Of a DNA stretch of 64,000 bases, positions 32,121 through 40,491 are shown piece after piece. Each line of letters begins with the position of its first letter. Positions within the stretch are counted from its first letter, which is position 1. The DNA lies in the NCBI GenBank assembly GCA_963825765.1, contig CAWGUU010000004.1, positions 124,001-188,000 on the forward strand, read 5' to 3'. Under the pieces are notes generated by a model that worked only from the letters and a program-made list of their open reading frames with translations, ran no database searches and was not told where the DNA came from. This stretch comes from CAWGUU01 sp963825765. GTDB taxonomy: Bacteria > Actinomycetota > Acidimicrobiia > Acidimicrobiales > AC-14. A program made the translations under genes and the position numbers.

Positions 32121-34781
32121 ATGCTCCTCGACGGCAACTCCCTCGCCTACAGGGCGTTCTTCGCCCTTCCCACCGACCTGGCGACGGCGTCGGGGCAGGT
32201 CACGAACGCGGTGTTCGGCTTCACGTCGATGCTGATCAACCTGCTCAAGGACCACAGGCCCGACGGCATCGCCGTCGCCTTCGACCGCCCCGAGCCCACC
32301 TTCCGCCACGCCCTCGTCTCGGACTACAAGGCGGGCCGGGCCGAGGCTCCCGACATCCTCCGCCAGCAGCTCGGCCTCGTCCGCCAGGTGGTCGAGACCC
32401 TGCGCATCCCGATCCTCGAGGCCATCGGCTTCGAGGCCGACGACGTGATCGCCACGCTGGCCACCGAGGGCAGGGACCGGGGCGACGACGTGATCGTCGT
32501 CACCGGCGACCGTGACGCCTACCAGCTGGTCGAGGACCCCCATGTCAAGGTCCTCTACAACCGCCGGGGCGTGAGCGACTACGTGCTCTACGACGAGGCG
32601 GGGATCAAGGACCGCACCGGGGTCACGCCGGCGATGTACCCGCAGTACGCGGCCCTGCGGGGCGATCCCTCCGACAACCTGCCCGGCGTCCCGGGGGTGG
32701 GGGAGAAGACGGCGGCCAGGCTGCTCAACACCTACGGCGACCTCGACGGCGTCTTCGCCAACCTGGAGGCCCTGACGCCCAAGCTGAAGGAGAACATGCG
32801 GACGGCCGAGGCCCAGGTCCGCAGCAACGCCACCGCCACGCCTCTGGTGCGCGACGTCCCCCTCGAGCTCGACCTCGACGAGCTGCGCATGGGCGACTGG
32901 GACCCGGCCGCAGTCCGGGACCTGTTCAACTTCCTCGAGTTCAACACGCTGCACGCCCGCCTGCTGGAGGCCACGGGCGGTCCCGACCAGAGCCCGGCGC
33001 CGGCCGCGCCCGACACCCAGCCCATGGAGGTCGAGATCCTCCGGGCGCACACGGCGGACGAGGCGGTTGCGATCCTCGGAAGGGGCGGCCTCGGGACGGG
33101 AGTCCTCAGCCTGGCCGCCGAATGGGAGGGCGAGGAGGGTCGCAGCCGGCCGATCGGCCTGGCCGTGGCTGCCCCCGAGAAACTTGTTGGGGCCCAGGTC
33201 GCCCACTGGATCCCTGCCGACGTGCTCGCCGACCCGGCGGTGCGGGACGCCCTCGCCGACGCCCCGTTCCGGGCCCACAACGCCAAAGCCCTGCTGCGGG
33301 GACTCGACCTCGACATGCGCGGCCTGCAGCTCGACACCGCCATCGCCGCCTACCTGATCGACCCCGCCGGCACCCAGTACCTGCTCGACGACCTCGCCGC
33401 CCGCTTCCTGGGCCTGGAGATCCGCTCGTCCGACGCTCCTCCGCCCGGCCAGCTCGACCTGTCCGGCACCGCCCGCGACCCGGCCGAGGAGGCCGGCCGC
33501 CGGGCGGTTGCCGTCGGCATGGTCACCCCGGCCCTGGAGCAGGCCCTGGACCAGCGGGGACTGCGCCGGCTGCACGACGAGGTCGAGCGGCCGCTCGTGC
33601 GGGTCCTCGCCCGCATGGAGAAGTCGGGGGTGCGGGTCGACGTCGACTTCCTCCGCAGCATCTACGACGGCCTGGTCACCGAGGGGGCCCGCCTGGAGGA
33701 GGAGATCCAGGAGCTGGCCGGCGAGCGGTTCCTCGTCAACTCCACCCTGCAGCTGCGACGGATCCTGTTCGACAAGCTCGGGCTCCAGCCCCAGAAGAAG
33801 ACCAAGACCGGATTCTCCACCGACGCCGCGTCCCTGGAGAAGCTGCGGGGCCTGCACCCGATCGTCGAGCCCCTGCTCAGGTACCGCGAGGTGGAGAAGC
33901 TGCGGTCGACCTACGGGGAGTCGCTGCTGGCCGAGGTTGCGCCCGACGGCCGCATCCACGCCACGTTCAACCAGACGGTCGCCCGCACCGGCCGACTCAG
34001 CTCGGACCGGCCCAACCTCCACAACATCCCGATCCGCACCGAGGAGGGCCGGCGCATCCGGCAGGCCTTCCTGCCGGCCGAGGGCTGCCGCTTCCTCGTC
34101 GCCGACTACAACCAGATCGAGCTTCGGGTCATCGCCCACCTCGCCCAGGACCCGGGCCTGATCGAGGCCTTCGCCACCGGCCAGGACATCCACCGGGCCA
34201 CCGCCGCCCGCCTGTTCGCCGTCGACCCGGCCGACGTGACCCTCGGGATGCGGTCGAAGGCGAAGATGGTGTCGTACGGGCTGGCCTACGGCATGGAGTC
34301 CTACGGGCTGGGCCAGCGCCTGGGGATCCCCACCGAGGAGGCAGCCCAGGTGCTCGGCGCCTATTTCGAGGCCTTTCCCAGCGTGCGGTCGTACATGGAG
34401 CGCACCGTCGCCGAGGCCCGCGACCGCGGGTACACCGAGACCCTGTTCGGACGGCGACGCCAGATCCCCGAGCTCCAGTCGCAGAACTACCGCCTGCGCC
34501 AGGCCGGGGAACGCCAGGCCATGAACGCCGGTATCCAGGGCCTGGCCGCCGACATCTTCAAGGTCGCCCTCGTCCGCCTCGACCTCGCCCTCGACGCCCG
34601 CGGCCTGGCCAGCCGCCTGGTGCTGCAGGTCCACGACGAGGTGATCCTCGAGGTCCCGCCCGACGAGGAGGAGGTTGCCGCCGCCATCACCCTCGAGGCC
34701 ATGCGGGGAGCGGCCGAGCTGTCGGTGCCCCTCGAGGTGAACCTGGCCTGGGGCGACAGCTGGGCCACCGCAAAAAGCTGA
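32121..34781 (+). CDS. polA: DNA polymerase I
   Basis: The 886-aa protein has an N-terminal 5'-nuclease domain (about 1-290: MLLDGNSLAYRAFFALP, FEADDVIATLA, TGDRDAYQLVED, GDPSDNLPGVPGVGEKTA), a degenerate 3'-5' exonuclease region lacking an evident DxE motif, and a C-terminal family A polymerase: motif A DYNQIELRVIAHL, motif B RSKAKMVSYGLAYGM, motif C VLQVHDEVILEV. It fills gaps in repair and Okazaki processing. The start is the ATG at 32121. Its place in the pdtaR-polA-rpsA order is the strongest phylogenetic clue in the window. Confidence 0.97.
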   Translation: MLLDGNSLAYRAFFALPTDLATASGQVTNAVFGFTSMLINLLKDHRPDGIAVAFDRPEPTFRHALVSDYKAGRAEAPDILRQQLGLVRQVVETLRIPILEAIGFEADDVIATLATEGRDRGDDVIVVTGDRDAYQLVEDPHVKVLYNRRGVSDYVLYDEAGIKDRTGVTPAMYPQYAALRGDPSDNLPGVPGVGEKTAARLLNTYGDLDGVFANLEALTPKLKENMRTAEAQVRSNATATPLVRDVPLELDLDELRMGDWDPAAVRDLFNFLEFNTLHARLLEATGGPDQSPAPAAPDTQPMEVEILRAHTADEAVAILGRGGLGTGVLSLAAEWEGEEGRSRPIGLAVAAPEKLVGAQVAHWIPADVLADPAVRDALADAPFRAHNAKALLRGLDLDMRGLQLDTAIAAYLIDPAGTQYLLDDLAARFLGLEIRSSDAPPPGQLDLSGTARDPAEEAGRRAVAVGMVTPALEQALDQRGLRRLHDEVERPLVRVLARMEKSGVRVDVDFLRSIYDGLVTEGARLEEEIQELAGERFLVNSTLQLRRILFDKLGLQPQKKTKTGFSTDAASLEKLRGLHPIVEPLLRYREVEKLRSTYGESLLAEVAPDGRIHATFNQTVARTGRLSSDRPNLHNIPIRTEEGRRIRQAFLPAEGCRFLVADYNQIELRVIAHLAQDPGLIEAFATGQDIHRATAARLFAVDPADVTLGMRSKAKMVSYGLAYGMESYGLGQRLGIPTEEAAQVLGAYFEAFPSVRSYMERTVAEARDRGYTETLFGRRRQIPELQSQNYRLRQAGERQAMNAGIQGLAADIFKVALVRLDLALDARGLASRLVLQVHDEVILEVPPDEEEVAAAITLEAMRGAAELSVPLEVNLAWGDSWATAKS

Positions 34782-34835
34782 CAACCACCGTCGTTTGCGG
34801 CGCGGAGGCCGGCGAGGGTGCGTATTCTGCGTGAT

Positions 34836-34885
34836 GGACGGGCCGGTCGCGCCGGTTCCGCCGGCTGGCGCCGGCTGGCCCGTCC
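34836..34885. terminator. hairpin between convergent polA and the SARP gene
   Basis: A perfect 9-bp outer inverted repeat GGACGGGCC/GGCCCGTCC (34836-34844 and 34877-34885) encloses further GC-rich self-complementary sequence (GCCGG/CCGGC). It sits 55 bp after the polA stop and 20 bp after (minus strand) the SARP stop, so it could end both transcripts. There is no T-tract. Confidence 0.5.
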
Positions 34886-34904
34886 ACTACCGACCAGGGT
34901 GCGG

Positions 34905-37900
34905 TCAGCTCCTGGCGGTAGCCACCAGGCCTTCGAGGCTGGCGGCGGCGCGGCGGGCGAACAGGGTCGCACCCTGGGCCTCGGCCACGACGAGGGCCCG
35001 CCGCAGGCTCGTTTCGGCTTCGGCGTCGGCGGTGTGGTTCGGGGCGACGGCGGCGAGCGCTTCGCCGCGGAGACGGTGCAGCTCGGCCTCGCAGACCCGC
35101 TCGCCGCGCTCGGCGCAGGCGGCGAGTCCCTCGTCGGCGGCGGCGACGGCCTCCGCCGGTCGGCCCGACAGCAGCAGGGCGTCGGCCTGGAGCGCACACC
35201 TGAGCGGCCGCCACATGGCGATCCCAGCCGCTTCGCAGGCGAGGATCGCCGCCTGCAGCTGGGAGACGTAGGCGGTCCCGGGGAACTCCCGTCCGCGTCC
35301 CCATACGACGAGCACCTCGGTGAGCGTCAGGAACCCGCCCATCCCCGCCGCCCGTCCGACGGCGAGACACCGCTCGCCGGCGCGGACCGCCCCGGCTGTG
35401 TCCAGCGTGCAGGCCGACCGGAGCGCGTCGCACAGCTGGACGCCTGCCAGCCAGAACGGAAACCCGGTGGCCTCGGCCACGGCCGTTGCCTCGGAAGTGA
35501 GCGCGACGGCCTCCGGCTCCCGGTCCTCCAAGGAGAGGATGAGGCCGCGGACGGCCAGGGCGTACACCAGGGGGCTCACCCAGACCGAGGAGACGTCGCC
35601 GCCGGGCTCCCAGAGCGGGCGGGAGAGATCGATCGCCTCCTCGACGCGCTGCGTGGCCGGCGCCAGCGCGCCCCGGAACGTGTCCGCGTTGCCGATGGCG
35701 AACAGGCCGGCGGCCAGGCCGAGCTGGTCACCCGACGACTCGGCCAGCTCCACCATCCGGGCGCCGAGGGCGGTCACGACGTGCCACTCGGCCCGCACGG
35801 TCGACGCCTTGGTCAGGCCGGACATCGACGAGAGCAGCTCGCGGGTGTCCCCGAGGGCGAGGCCGAGCTCCGACGCACGGTCGTAGGCGACGGCCGCCGC
35901 CGGCGAGACCATGCCGGCGGTCATCAGCAGCGACAGCGCCAGCCGGTTCTGCACCCGGAGCTCCTGACGATCCCGATCGACGCCCACCGGCATCGTCTCG
36001 ATCAGCTGCAGGGCGCGGCGCAGGTGGTCCTCGACGGTCTCGTACGCGAGCGCCGCCCGCGCCGCGTCGGCCGCCTCGAGCGCGTACCTCAGACCCTTCT
36101 CCGGGCCGACGACCGCCGCCGCCCGGTAGAAGTGATGGGCCAGCTCGGCCACCCGCCCGTCGTTGCGGGGCAAGGCTTCGATCGCCGCCCCGGCCCGGGC
36201 GTGGAGGCGCGCCGTGCGGACGGCGCTGAGCTCGTCGTACAGCGTCTCCTGCACCAACGCGTGCGAGAACCGGTACCGCCCGACGACCGCCGGAACCTCG
36301 GCCACGATGCCGGTCACGAGCGCAGCTTCCACCGCCTCCAGCGTCCGCTCCTCGTCGTAGTCGCTGGCCGCCGACAGCACGCGCAGGTCGAAGTCCCGCC
36401 CGATCACGGCTGCCACCCGCAGCAGGGCGTTGGTGGCTTCGGGCAGGCGGTCGAAACGACGGCGGAGCACGTCGCGGACGCCCACCGGCACCTCGGCCGC
36501 GGCGACGGCGTCGGGTCGCCCCAGTGACCCCTCGCTCGTGAGCAGCTTGACCAGCTCGGCCAGGTAGAAGGGGTTGCCGTCGGTGCGGGCCTGGAGGGCG
36601 GCGGCGAGCTCGTCCGAGGGTGCCAGGGCCCAGCCGCCGGCGACGAAATCGGCCACCTCCGTGCGGTTGAGGCCGGGCAACGTGATCCGCTCCAACCGGG
36701 GCACACGGGCCAGCCCGGCCAGCGTCGGCACCATGGCGTGACCGCGGGACACCTCGGCAGGGCGGTACGTGCCCATCACCAGCAGCCGGGTGCCTTCGAG
36801 GCGGGCGGCGAGGAACTCGCACAGGGCGAGGGAGGCGACGTCGGCCCAGTGGAGATCGTCGAGGACCACCACCAGCGGCCGGGCGGCGGCGACCGCCACG
36901 AGCGCGGCAGCGACCGCCTCGTACAGCTGGAACCGGGCCGATTCGGCGTCGAGCGCGGGAGGGGGCCCCGGAGAGCCGAGCAGGGGAGCGGCCTCCGGCA
37001 CGAGGTGCACCAGCCACGACGCCCCGGGCAGGTCACGGGGCAGGTCGGCCGTGGGGCTCTTGGTGAGGATCGTCCGCAGCACCTGCACCCACGGCCAGAA
37101 GGCCGGTGCGCCGTCACCCTCGTGGACCCCGCCCCACGCCACGGCCGCACCGGCGGCGGCCGCCCGCGTCGCCGCTTCCTCGGCCAGTCGCGTCTTGCCG
37201 ATGCCCGCCTCGCCCGAGAGGAGCACCATCGCGCCCCGCCCCTCCGCCGCCTCGGCCAGGGCGAGGTCGAGGGCCGCCAGCTGGGACACTCGACCCACGA
37301 GGGCCATGCCCTGCGGTCGACCCGCCGGCGCGTCCGCGGGCGGGTCGACGACGATCGCCGGTAGGCCCTCGCTCCCGGCGCCGCGCTGCCAGCTCAGCGT
37401 CGCGGCGTGGGCGAGGATGTCGGCCTCGAGCCGGGCGAGATCGGGCGTCGGGTCGACGCCCAGGTCCTCGATCAGCGCCGTCCGCGCCCGGGCGCCGGCG
37501 CGCAGCGCGTCCCCTTGGCGCCCGCAGCGGTAGAGGGCGACCATGAGCAGGCACCACAGCCGCTCCCGGTGGGGGAACCTGGCGACGAGGCTCTCCAGCT
37601 CCGCAACCTCGCGCTCGTGGGCTCCCAACGCCAGGTCGGCCTCGACTCGGTCCTCGACCGCGAGCTGGCGGATCTGCTCCCAGCGGGCGGCCGAGGGCCT
37701 GGCGAAGTCCTCGTAGGCGAAGTCGGCCAGGGCGTCGCCGCGCCACAGGGCAAGTGCGTCCTCGAGCGTCTGGCGGGCGGGTAGGTGGCGGCCCTGGGCG
37801 AGGAGCCGGCGGCCCTCGGCGGCCAAGACCTCGAACCTCCAGGCGTCGAGCGCCTCGGGCGCCACCCGCAGCAGGTAGCCGGGTGGCCGCGTGAGCAGGA

Positions 37901-38153
37901 CGGTGGACGGGGTTCGGGCCTGCCGCCCGGGCTCGAGGATCCGCCGCAGGTTCGACACGTAGACCTGGAGGGAGGCGGTCGAACGGGCGGGGCGCTCGTC
38001 GCCCCACAGCAGGTCGATGAGCCGGTCGAGGGACACGACACGGTTGGCTTCCACGAGCAGCACCGCCAACGCGGCGCGCTGCTTCCGGCGACCCAGCTCG
38101 AGGACGGCCCCCTCGTCGTCCACCTGCAACGGCCCGAGCACTCGGTATTGCAA
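34905..38153 (-). CDS. AfsR/SARP-type regulator with BTAD, AAA ATPase and TPR regions
   Basis: The 1082-aa protein starts MQYRVLGPLQVDDEG, the typical OmpR-like winged helix of SARP regulators (about 1-95, RRKQRAALAVLLVEANRVVS, LQVYVSNLRRILEPG). A BTAD domain (about 100-250) follows, then an AAA ATPase (Walker A LLSGEAGIGKTRL near 315; VVVLDDLHWAD as Walker B), and a long TPR-like C-terminus. Such proteins activate secondary-metabolite or stress genes after sensing through the ATPase. No biosynthetic cluster is adjacent. Direct repeats upstream of the start (38203-38234) are a candidate self-binding site. Confidence 0.9.
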   Translation of the reverse strand: MQYRVLGPLQVDDEGAVLELGRRKQRAALAVLLVEANRVVSLDRLIDLLWGDERPARSTASLQVYVSNLRRILEPGRQARTPSTVLLTRPPGYLLRVAPEALDAWRFEVLAAEGRRLLAQGRHLPARQTLEDALALWRGDALADFAYEDFARPSAARWEQIRQLAVEDRVEADLALGAHEREVAELESLVARFPHRERLWCLLMVALYRCGRQGDALRAGARARTALIEDLGVDPTPDLARLEADILAHAATLSWQRGAGSEGLPAIVVDPPADAPAGRPQGMALVGRVSQLAALDLALAEAAEGRGAMVLLSGEAGIGKTRLAEEAATRAAAAGAAVAWGGVHEGDGAPAFWPWVQVLRTILTKSPTADLPRDLPGASWLVHLVPEAAPLLGSPGPPPALDAESARFQLYEAVAAALVAVAAARPLVVVLDDLHWADVASLALCEFLAARLEGTRLLVMGTYRPAEVSRGHAMVPTLAGLARVPRLERITLPGLNRTEVADFVAGGWALAPSDELAAALQARTDGNPFYLAELVKLLTSEGSLGRPDAVAAAEVPVGVRDVLRRRFDRLPEATNALLRVAAVIGRDFDLRVLSAASDYDEERTLEAVEAALVTGIVAEVPAVVGRYRFSHALVQETLYDELSAVRTARLHARAGAAIEALPRNDGRVAELAHHFYRAAAVVGPEKGLRYALEAADAARAALAYETVEDHLRRALQLIETMPVGVDRDRQELRVQNRLALSLLMTAGMVSPAAAVAYDRASELGLALGDTRELLSSMSGLTKASTVRAEWHVVTALGARMVELAESSGDQLGLAAGLFAIGNADTFRGALAPATQRVEEAIDLSRPLWEPGGDVSSVWVSPLVYALAVRGLILSLEDREPEAVALTSEATAVAEATGFPFWLAGVQLCDALRSACTLDTAGAVRAGERCLAVGRAAGMGGFLTLTEVLVVWGRGREFPGTAYVSQLQAAILACEAAGIAMWRPLRCALQADALLLSGRPAEAVAAADEGLAACAERGERVCEAELHRLRGEALAAVAPNHTADAEAETSLRRALVVAEAQGATLFARRAAASLEGLVATARS

Positions 38154-38202
38154 CCGGTGATCCCCCTCCGACGGATCCCGAGCCTAGGCGAAGGCTGGTC
38201 AG

Positions 38203-38234
38203 TGGATCGTCAACCAGCCAATGGATCCTCAACC
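38203..38234 (-). promoter_or_regulatory. direct repeats upstream of the SARP gene
   Basis: Two 13-bp copies of TGGATC(G/C)TCAACC lie at 38203-38215 and 38222-38234, a 19-bp period. SARP proteins bind direct repeats spaced by about one or two helical turns near the -35 region, and these lie 50-80 bp upstream of the regulator start, so autoregulation is plausible but untested. The 19-bp period is not an exact multiple of 11 bp, the usual SARP spacing. Confidence 0.4.
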
Positions 38235-38269
38235 GGTTGCAAAACGCGGCTCACCCGGGCGCGGACGTC

Positions 38270-38713
38270 CTACAGGCTCTGTTCGAACCAGACGAGGTCG
38301 CGGGCTTCGATGCCGTCGACGACCCCCGGCGTGAGGCCGCGTTCGGGGGTGCACCCGTCCCGTTCGACGGTCTGGAAGCGGAAACCCGTCTCCTGGAGGA
38401 CGGCCATCAGCGGGATCTCCACGTTCGTGGCGGCGACCGTCAGTCGCCGCACCTGGCGGCGCCGCAGGGAGTCGCAGAGCTGGGCCAGCATGCGTCTGGC
38501 CAGGTCCGGGCCCTGCGACCCGGGTGTGACCAGCAGCGCCAGCTCCATCGTCCCTCCGCCACGGGGCACGACGACGGCTGCGGCCGGGTGCGGGTCGTCG
38601 TCGCCGGCGCCGACGTCGACGAGGGCGCACACCTCCCCGGTCTCACACCAGGACCGGACCACCGCTTCGTCCCGGCCCGCGCTCGCCAGCTGGGTCACCG
38701 CCGCGTCTCTCAC
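38270..38713 (-). CDS. GNAT-like N-acetyltransferase
   Basis: From the GTG at 38713 the product is 147 aa, with acetyltransferase-like order: AVVVPRGGGTMELALLVTP (beta4), DLARRMLAQLCDSLRRRQVR in place of the usual acetyl-CoA loop, LTVAATNVEIPLMAVLQETGFRF (NVEIPLMAVLQETGF resembles the N-x-x-M-x-x-x-Y/F-x-x-x-GF signature). An alternative GTG at 38812 would add 33 residues but would include an extended hairpin, so it is less likely. The substrate is unknown. It is divergent from rpsA. Confidence 0.65.
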   Translation of the reverse strand: MRDAAVTQLASAGRDEAVVRSWCETGEVCALVDVGAGDDDPHPAAAVVVPRGGGTMELALLVTPGSQGPDLARRMLAQLCDSLRRRQVRRLTVAATNVEIPLMAVLQETGFRFQTVERDGCTPERGLTPGVVDGIEARDLVWFEQSL

Positions 38714-38750
38714 CGGTCCGGCCGGGAACTGCTGGAACAGGAGGGGAAAT

Positions 38751-38810
38751 GAGCGGAGATTGCCGTCCTCGGCGTACGAGCCGCCGTCTGCCGAGGACGG
38801 CAATCCGCTC
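38751..38810. repeat. long inverted repeat between the acetyltransferase gene and rpsA
   Basis: Arms of 23 and 21 nt (38751-38773 and 38790-38810) pair almost completely, with a two-base bulge, around a 16-nt loop. The core is TTGCCGTCCTCGGC/GCCGAGGACGGCAA. It lies just upstream of the preferred start of the acetyltransferase gene, so it would be in that gene's leader, or act as a mobile or regulatory palindrome in the shared upstream region of rpsA. Confidence 0.75.
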
Positions 38811-38995
38811 ACTGGCCCGCCGAAACCACGAAGCCATCTTGGCCGTCGGCACTTGGCGTTTACTTGCCGCGGGATCGGCCACTGGTGCCTGTGGACACTG
38901 GGGGTACCATGTGGCTGCTGAGGAGCGTTGTGTCGCGCCCGGCGATCCGTATCCCAGTTCACCCGTATCCCAATCGACAAAGGCCCGCCCGAACC

Positions 38996-40423
38996 ATGTC
39001 CGACCAGACCCCCTCCTCCCCCGCCACCCCCGCCACGCAGGCCCCGGCCCCTCAATCCCCGGCAGGCGGCAGCGCCCCCGCCAACGAGGGAGGTGAGTAC
39101 GTCTTCCGGGAGATCGTGGGTCACGACCCCGACGCCATGTCGTTCGAGGACGCCATCGCCGGCACGATCGTCGAGTTCGACGACGGCGACATCGTCACCG
39201 GCACCGTCGTCAAGGTCGACAAGGACGAGGTCCTCCTCGACATCGGCTACAAGTCCGAGGGCGTCATCCCTGCTCGTGAGCTGTCGATCCGCCACGACGT
39301 CGACCCTGACCAGATCGTCTCGATCGGCGAGGAGATCGAAGCCCTGGTCCTCCAGAAGGAGGACAAGGAGGGTCGGCTGATCCTGTCCAAGAAGCGGGCC
39401 CAGTACGAGCGGGCGTGGGGCACGATCGAGCGGATCAAGGAGGCCAACGGAGTCGTCACCGGGCCGGTCATCGAGGTCGTGAAGGGCGGACTGATCCTCG
39501 ACATCGGCCTGCGCGGGTTCCTCCCCGCCTCCCTCGTCGAGCTCCGCCGCGTGCGGGACCTGCTTCCGTACGTCGGCCGCACTCTCGAGGCCAAGATCAT
39601 CGAGCTCGACAAGCACCGCAACAACGTGGTGCTGAGCCGCCGGGCGTGGCTGGAGGAGACCCAGAAGGAGCAGCGCGAGGAGTTCCTCGACAACCTCAAG
39701 CCGGGCGAGGTCCGCAAGGGCGTCGTGTCGTCGGTCGTCAACTTCGGCGCCTTCGTCGACCTGGGCGGCATGGACGGCCTGGTCCACGTGTCGGAGCTGT
39801 CCTGGAAGCACGTCGACCACCCGGCCTCGGTCGTCGCCGTCGGCGACGAGATCGAGGTCCAGGTGCTCGAAGTCGACCTGGAGCGGGAGCGCATCAGCCT
39901 GTCGCTGAAGGCCACCCAGCAGGACCCGTGGCAGGAGTTCGCCAACAACCACCGCGTCGGCGAGCTGGTGTACGGCCGGGTCACCAAGCTGGTGCCCTTC
40001 GGATCGTTCCTGCAGGTCGGTGAGGGAATCGAGGGCCTCGTCCACATCTCGGAGATGGCCGCACATCACGTCGACCTTCCCGAGCAGGTCGTCACTCCCG
40101 GCGAGGAGCTGTGGGTGAAGATCATCGACCTCGACCTCCAACGGCGTCGCATCAGCCTGTCGATCAAGCAGGCGGCCGAGGGTGGCGTCGTGGCCGCCGA
40201 GTACCAGGAGGCGTTCGGCGAGCACGCCTACGACGCCGAGGGCAACTACATCGGCGAGTACGCGGCCACCGACTTCACGCCCGAGACCGAGGCTCAGGCG
40301 GCGTGGGCCGACTATGTCGTCGAGGTGGGCGGCACAGAAGCCGCAGCCGCCGCCGCCGAAACCGGCGGCGACGAGCCGTCGCTCGAAGACGCCGGCGCCG
40401 AAGGCCCCGCCCCGACCAGCTAG
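38996..40423 (+). CDS. rpsA: 30S ribosomal protein S1
   Basis: The 475-aa protein starts at the ATG at 38996 with a Pro/Ala-rich leader (SDQTPSSPATPATQAPAPQS), followed by four S1 RNA-binding domains (about 45-115, 130-200, 220-290, 305-375): GTVVKVDKDEVLLDIGYKSEG, VIEVVKGGLILDIGLRGFLP, VVSSVVNFGAFVDLGGMDGL, RVTKLVPFGSFLQVGEGIEG. The C-terminus is acidic and Ala-rich. Four domains rather than six is usual for actinomycete S1. It binds mRNA on the ribosome. In Mycobacterium it is followed by coaE; here about 18 kb lies between them. Confidence 0.96.
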   Translation: MSDQTPSSPATPATQAPAPQSPAGGSAPANEGGEYVFREIVGHDPDAMSFEDAIAGTIVEFDDGDIVTGTVVKVDKDEVLLDIGYKSEGVIPARELSIRHDVDPDQIVSIGEEIEALVLQKEDKEGRLILSKKRAQYERAWGTIERIKEANGVVTGPVIEVVKGGLILDIGLRGFLPASLVELRRVRDLLPYVGRTLEAKIIELDKHRNNVVLSRRAWLEETQKEQREEFLDNLKPGEVRKGVVSSVVNFGAFVDLGGMDGLVHVSELSWKHVDHPASVVAVGDEIEVQVLEVDLERERISLSLKATQQDPWQEFANNHRVGELVYGRVTKLVPFGSFLQVGEGIEGLVHISEMAAHHVDLPEQVVTPGEELWVKIIDLDLQRRRISLSIKQAAEGGVVAAEYQEAFGEHAYDAEGNYIGEYAATDFTPETEAQAAWADYVVEVGGTEAAAAAAETGGDEPSLEDAGAEGPAPTS

Positions 40424-40491
40424 TACACCCACCCAGCCCCAAGAAGACCTGGCCGTCCACCGCCCCGGCGCGGGGCGTCCGAGAGGCGGGT

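Noticed and set aside
31374..34784. A 1136-codon open frame antisense to polA
   Set aside because: Only the DtxR part (31374-32030) has real protein features. The rest mirrors polA codons, as expected of high-GC antisense frames.
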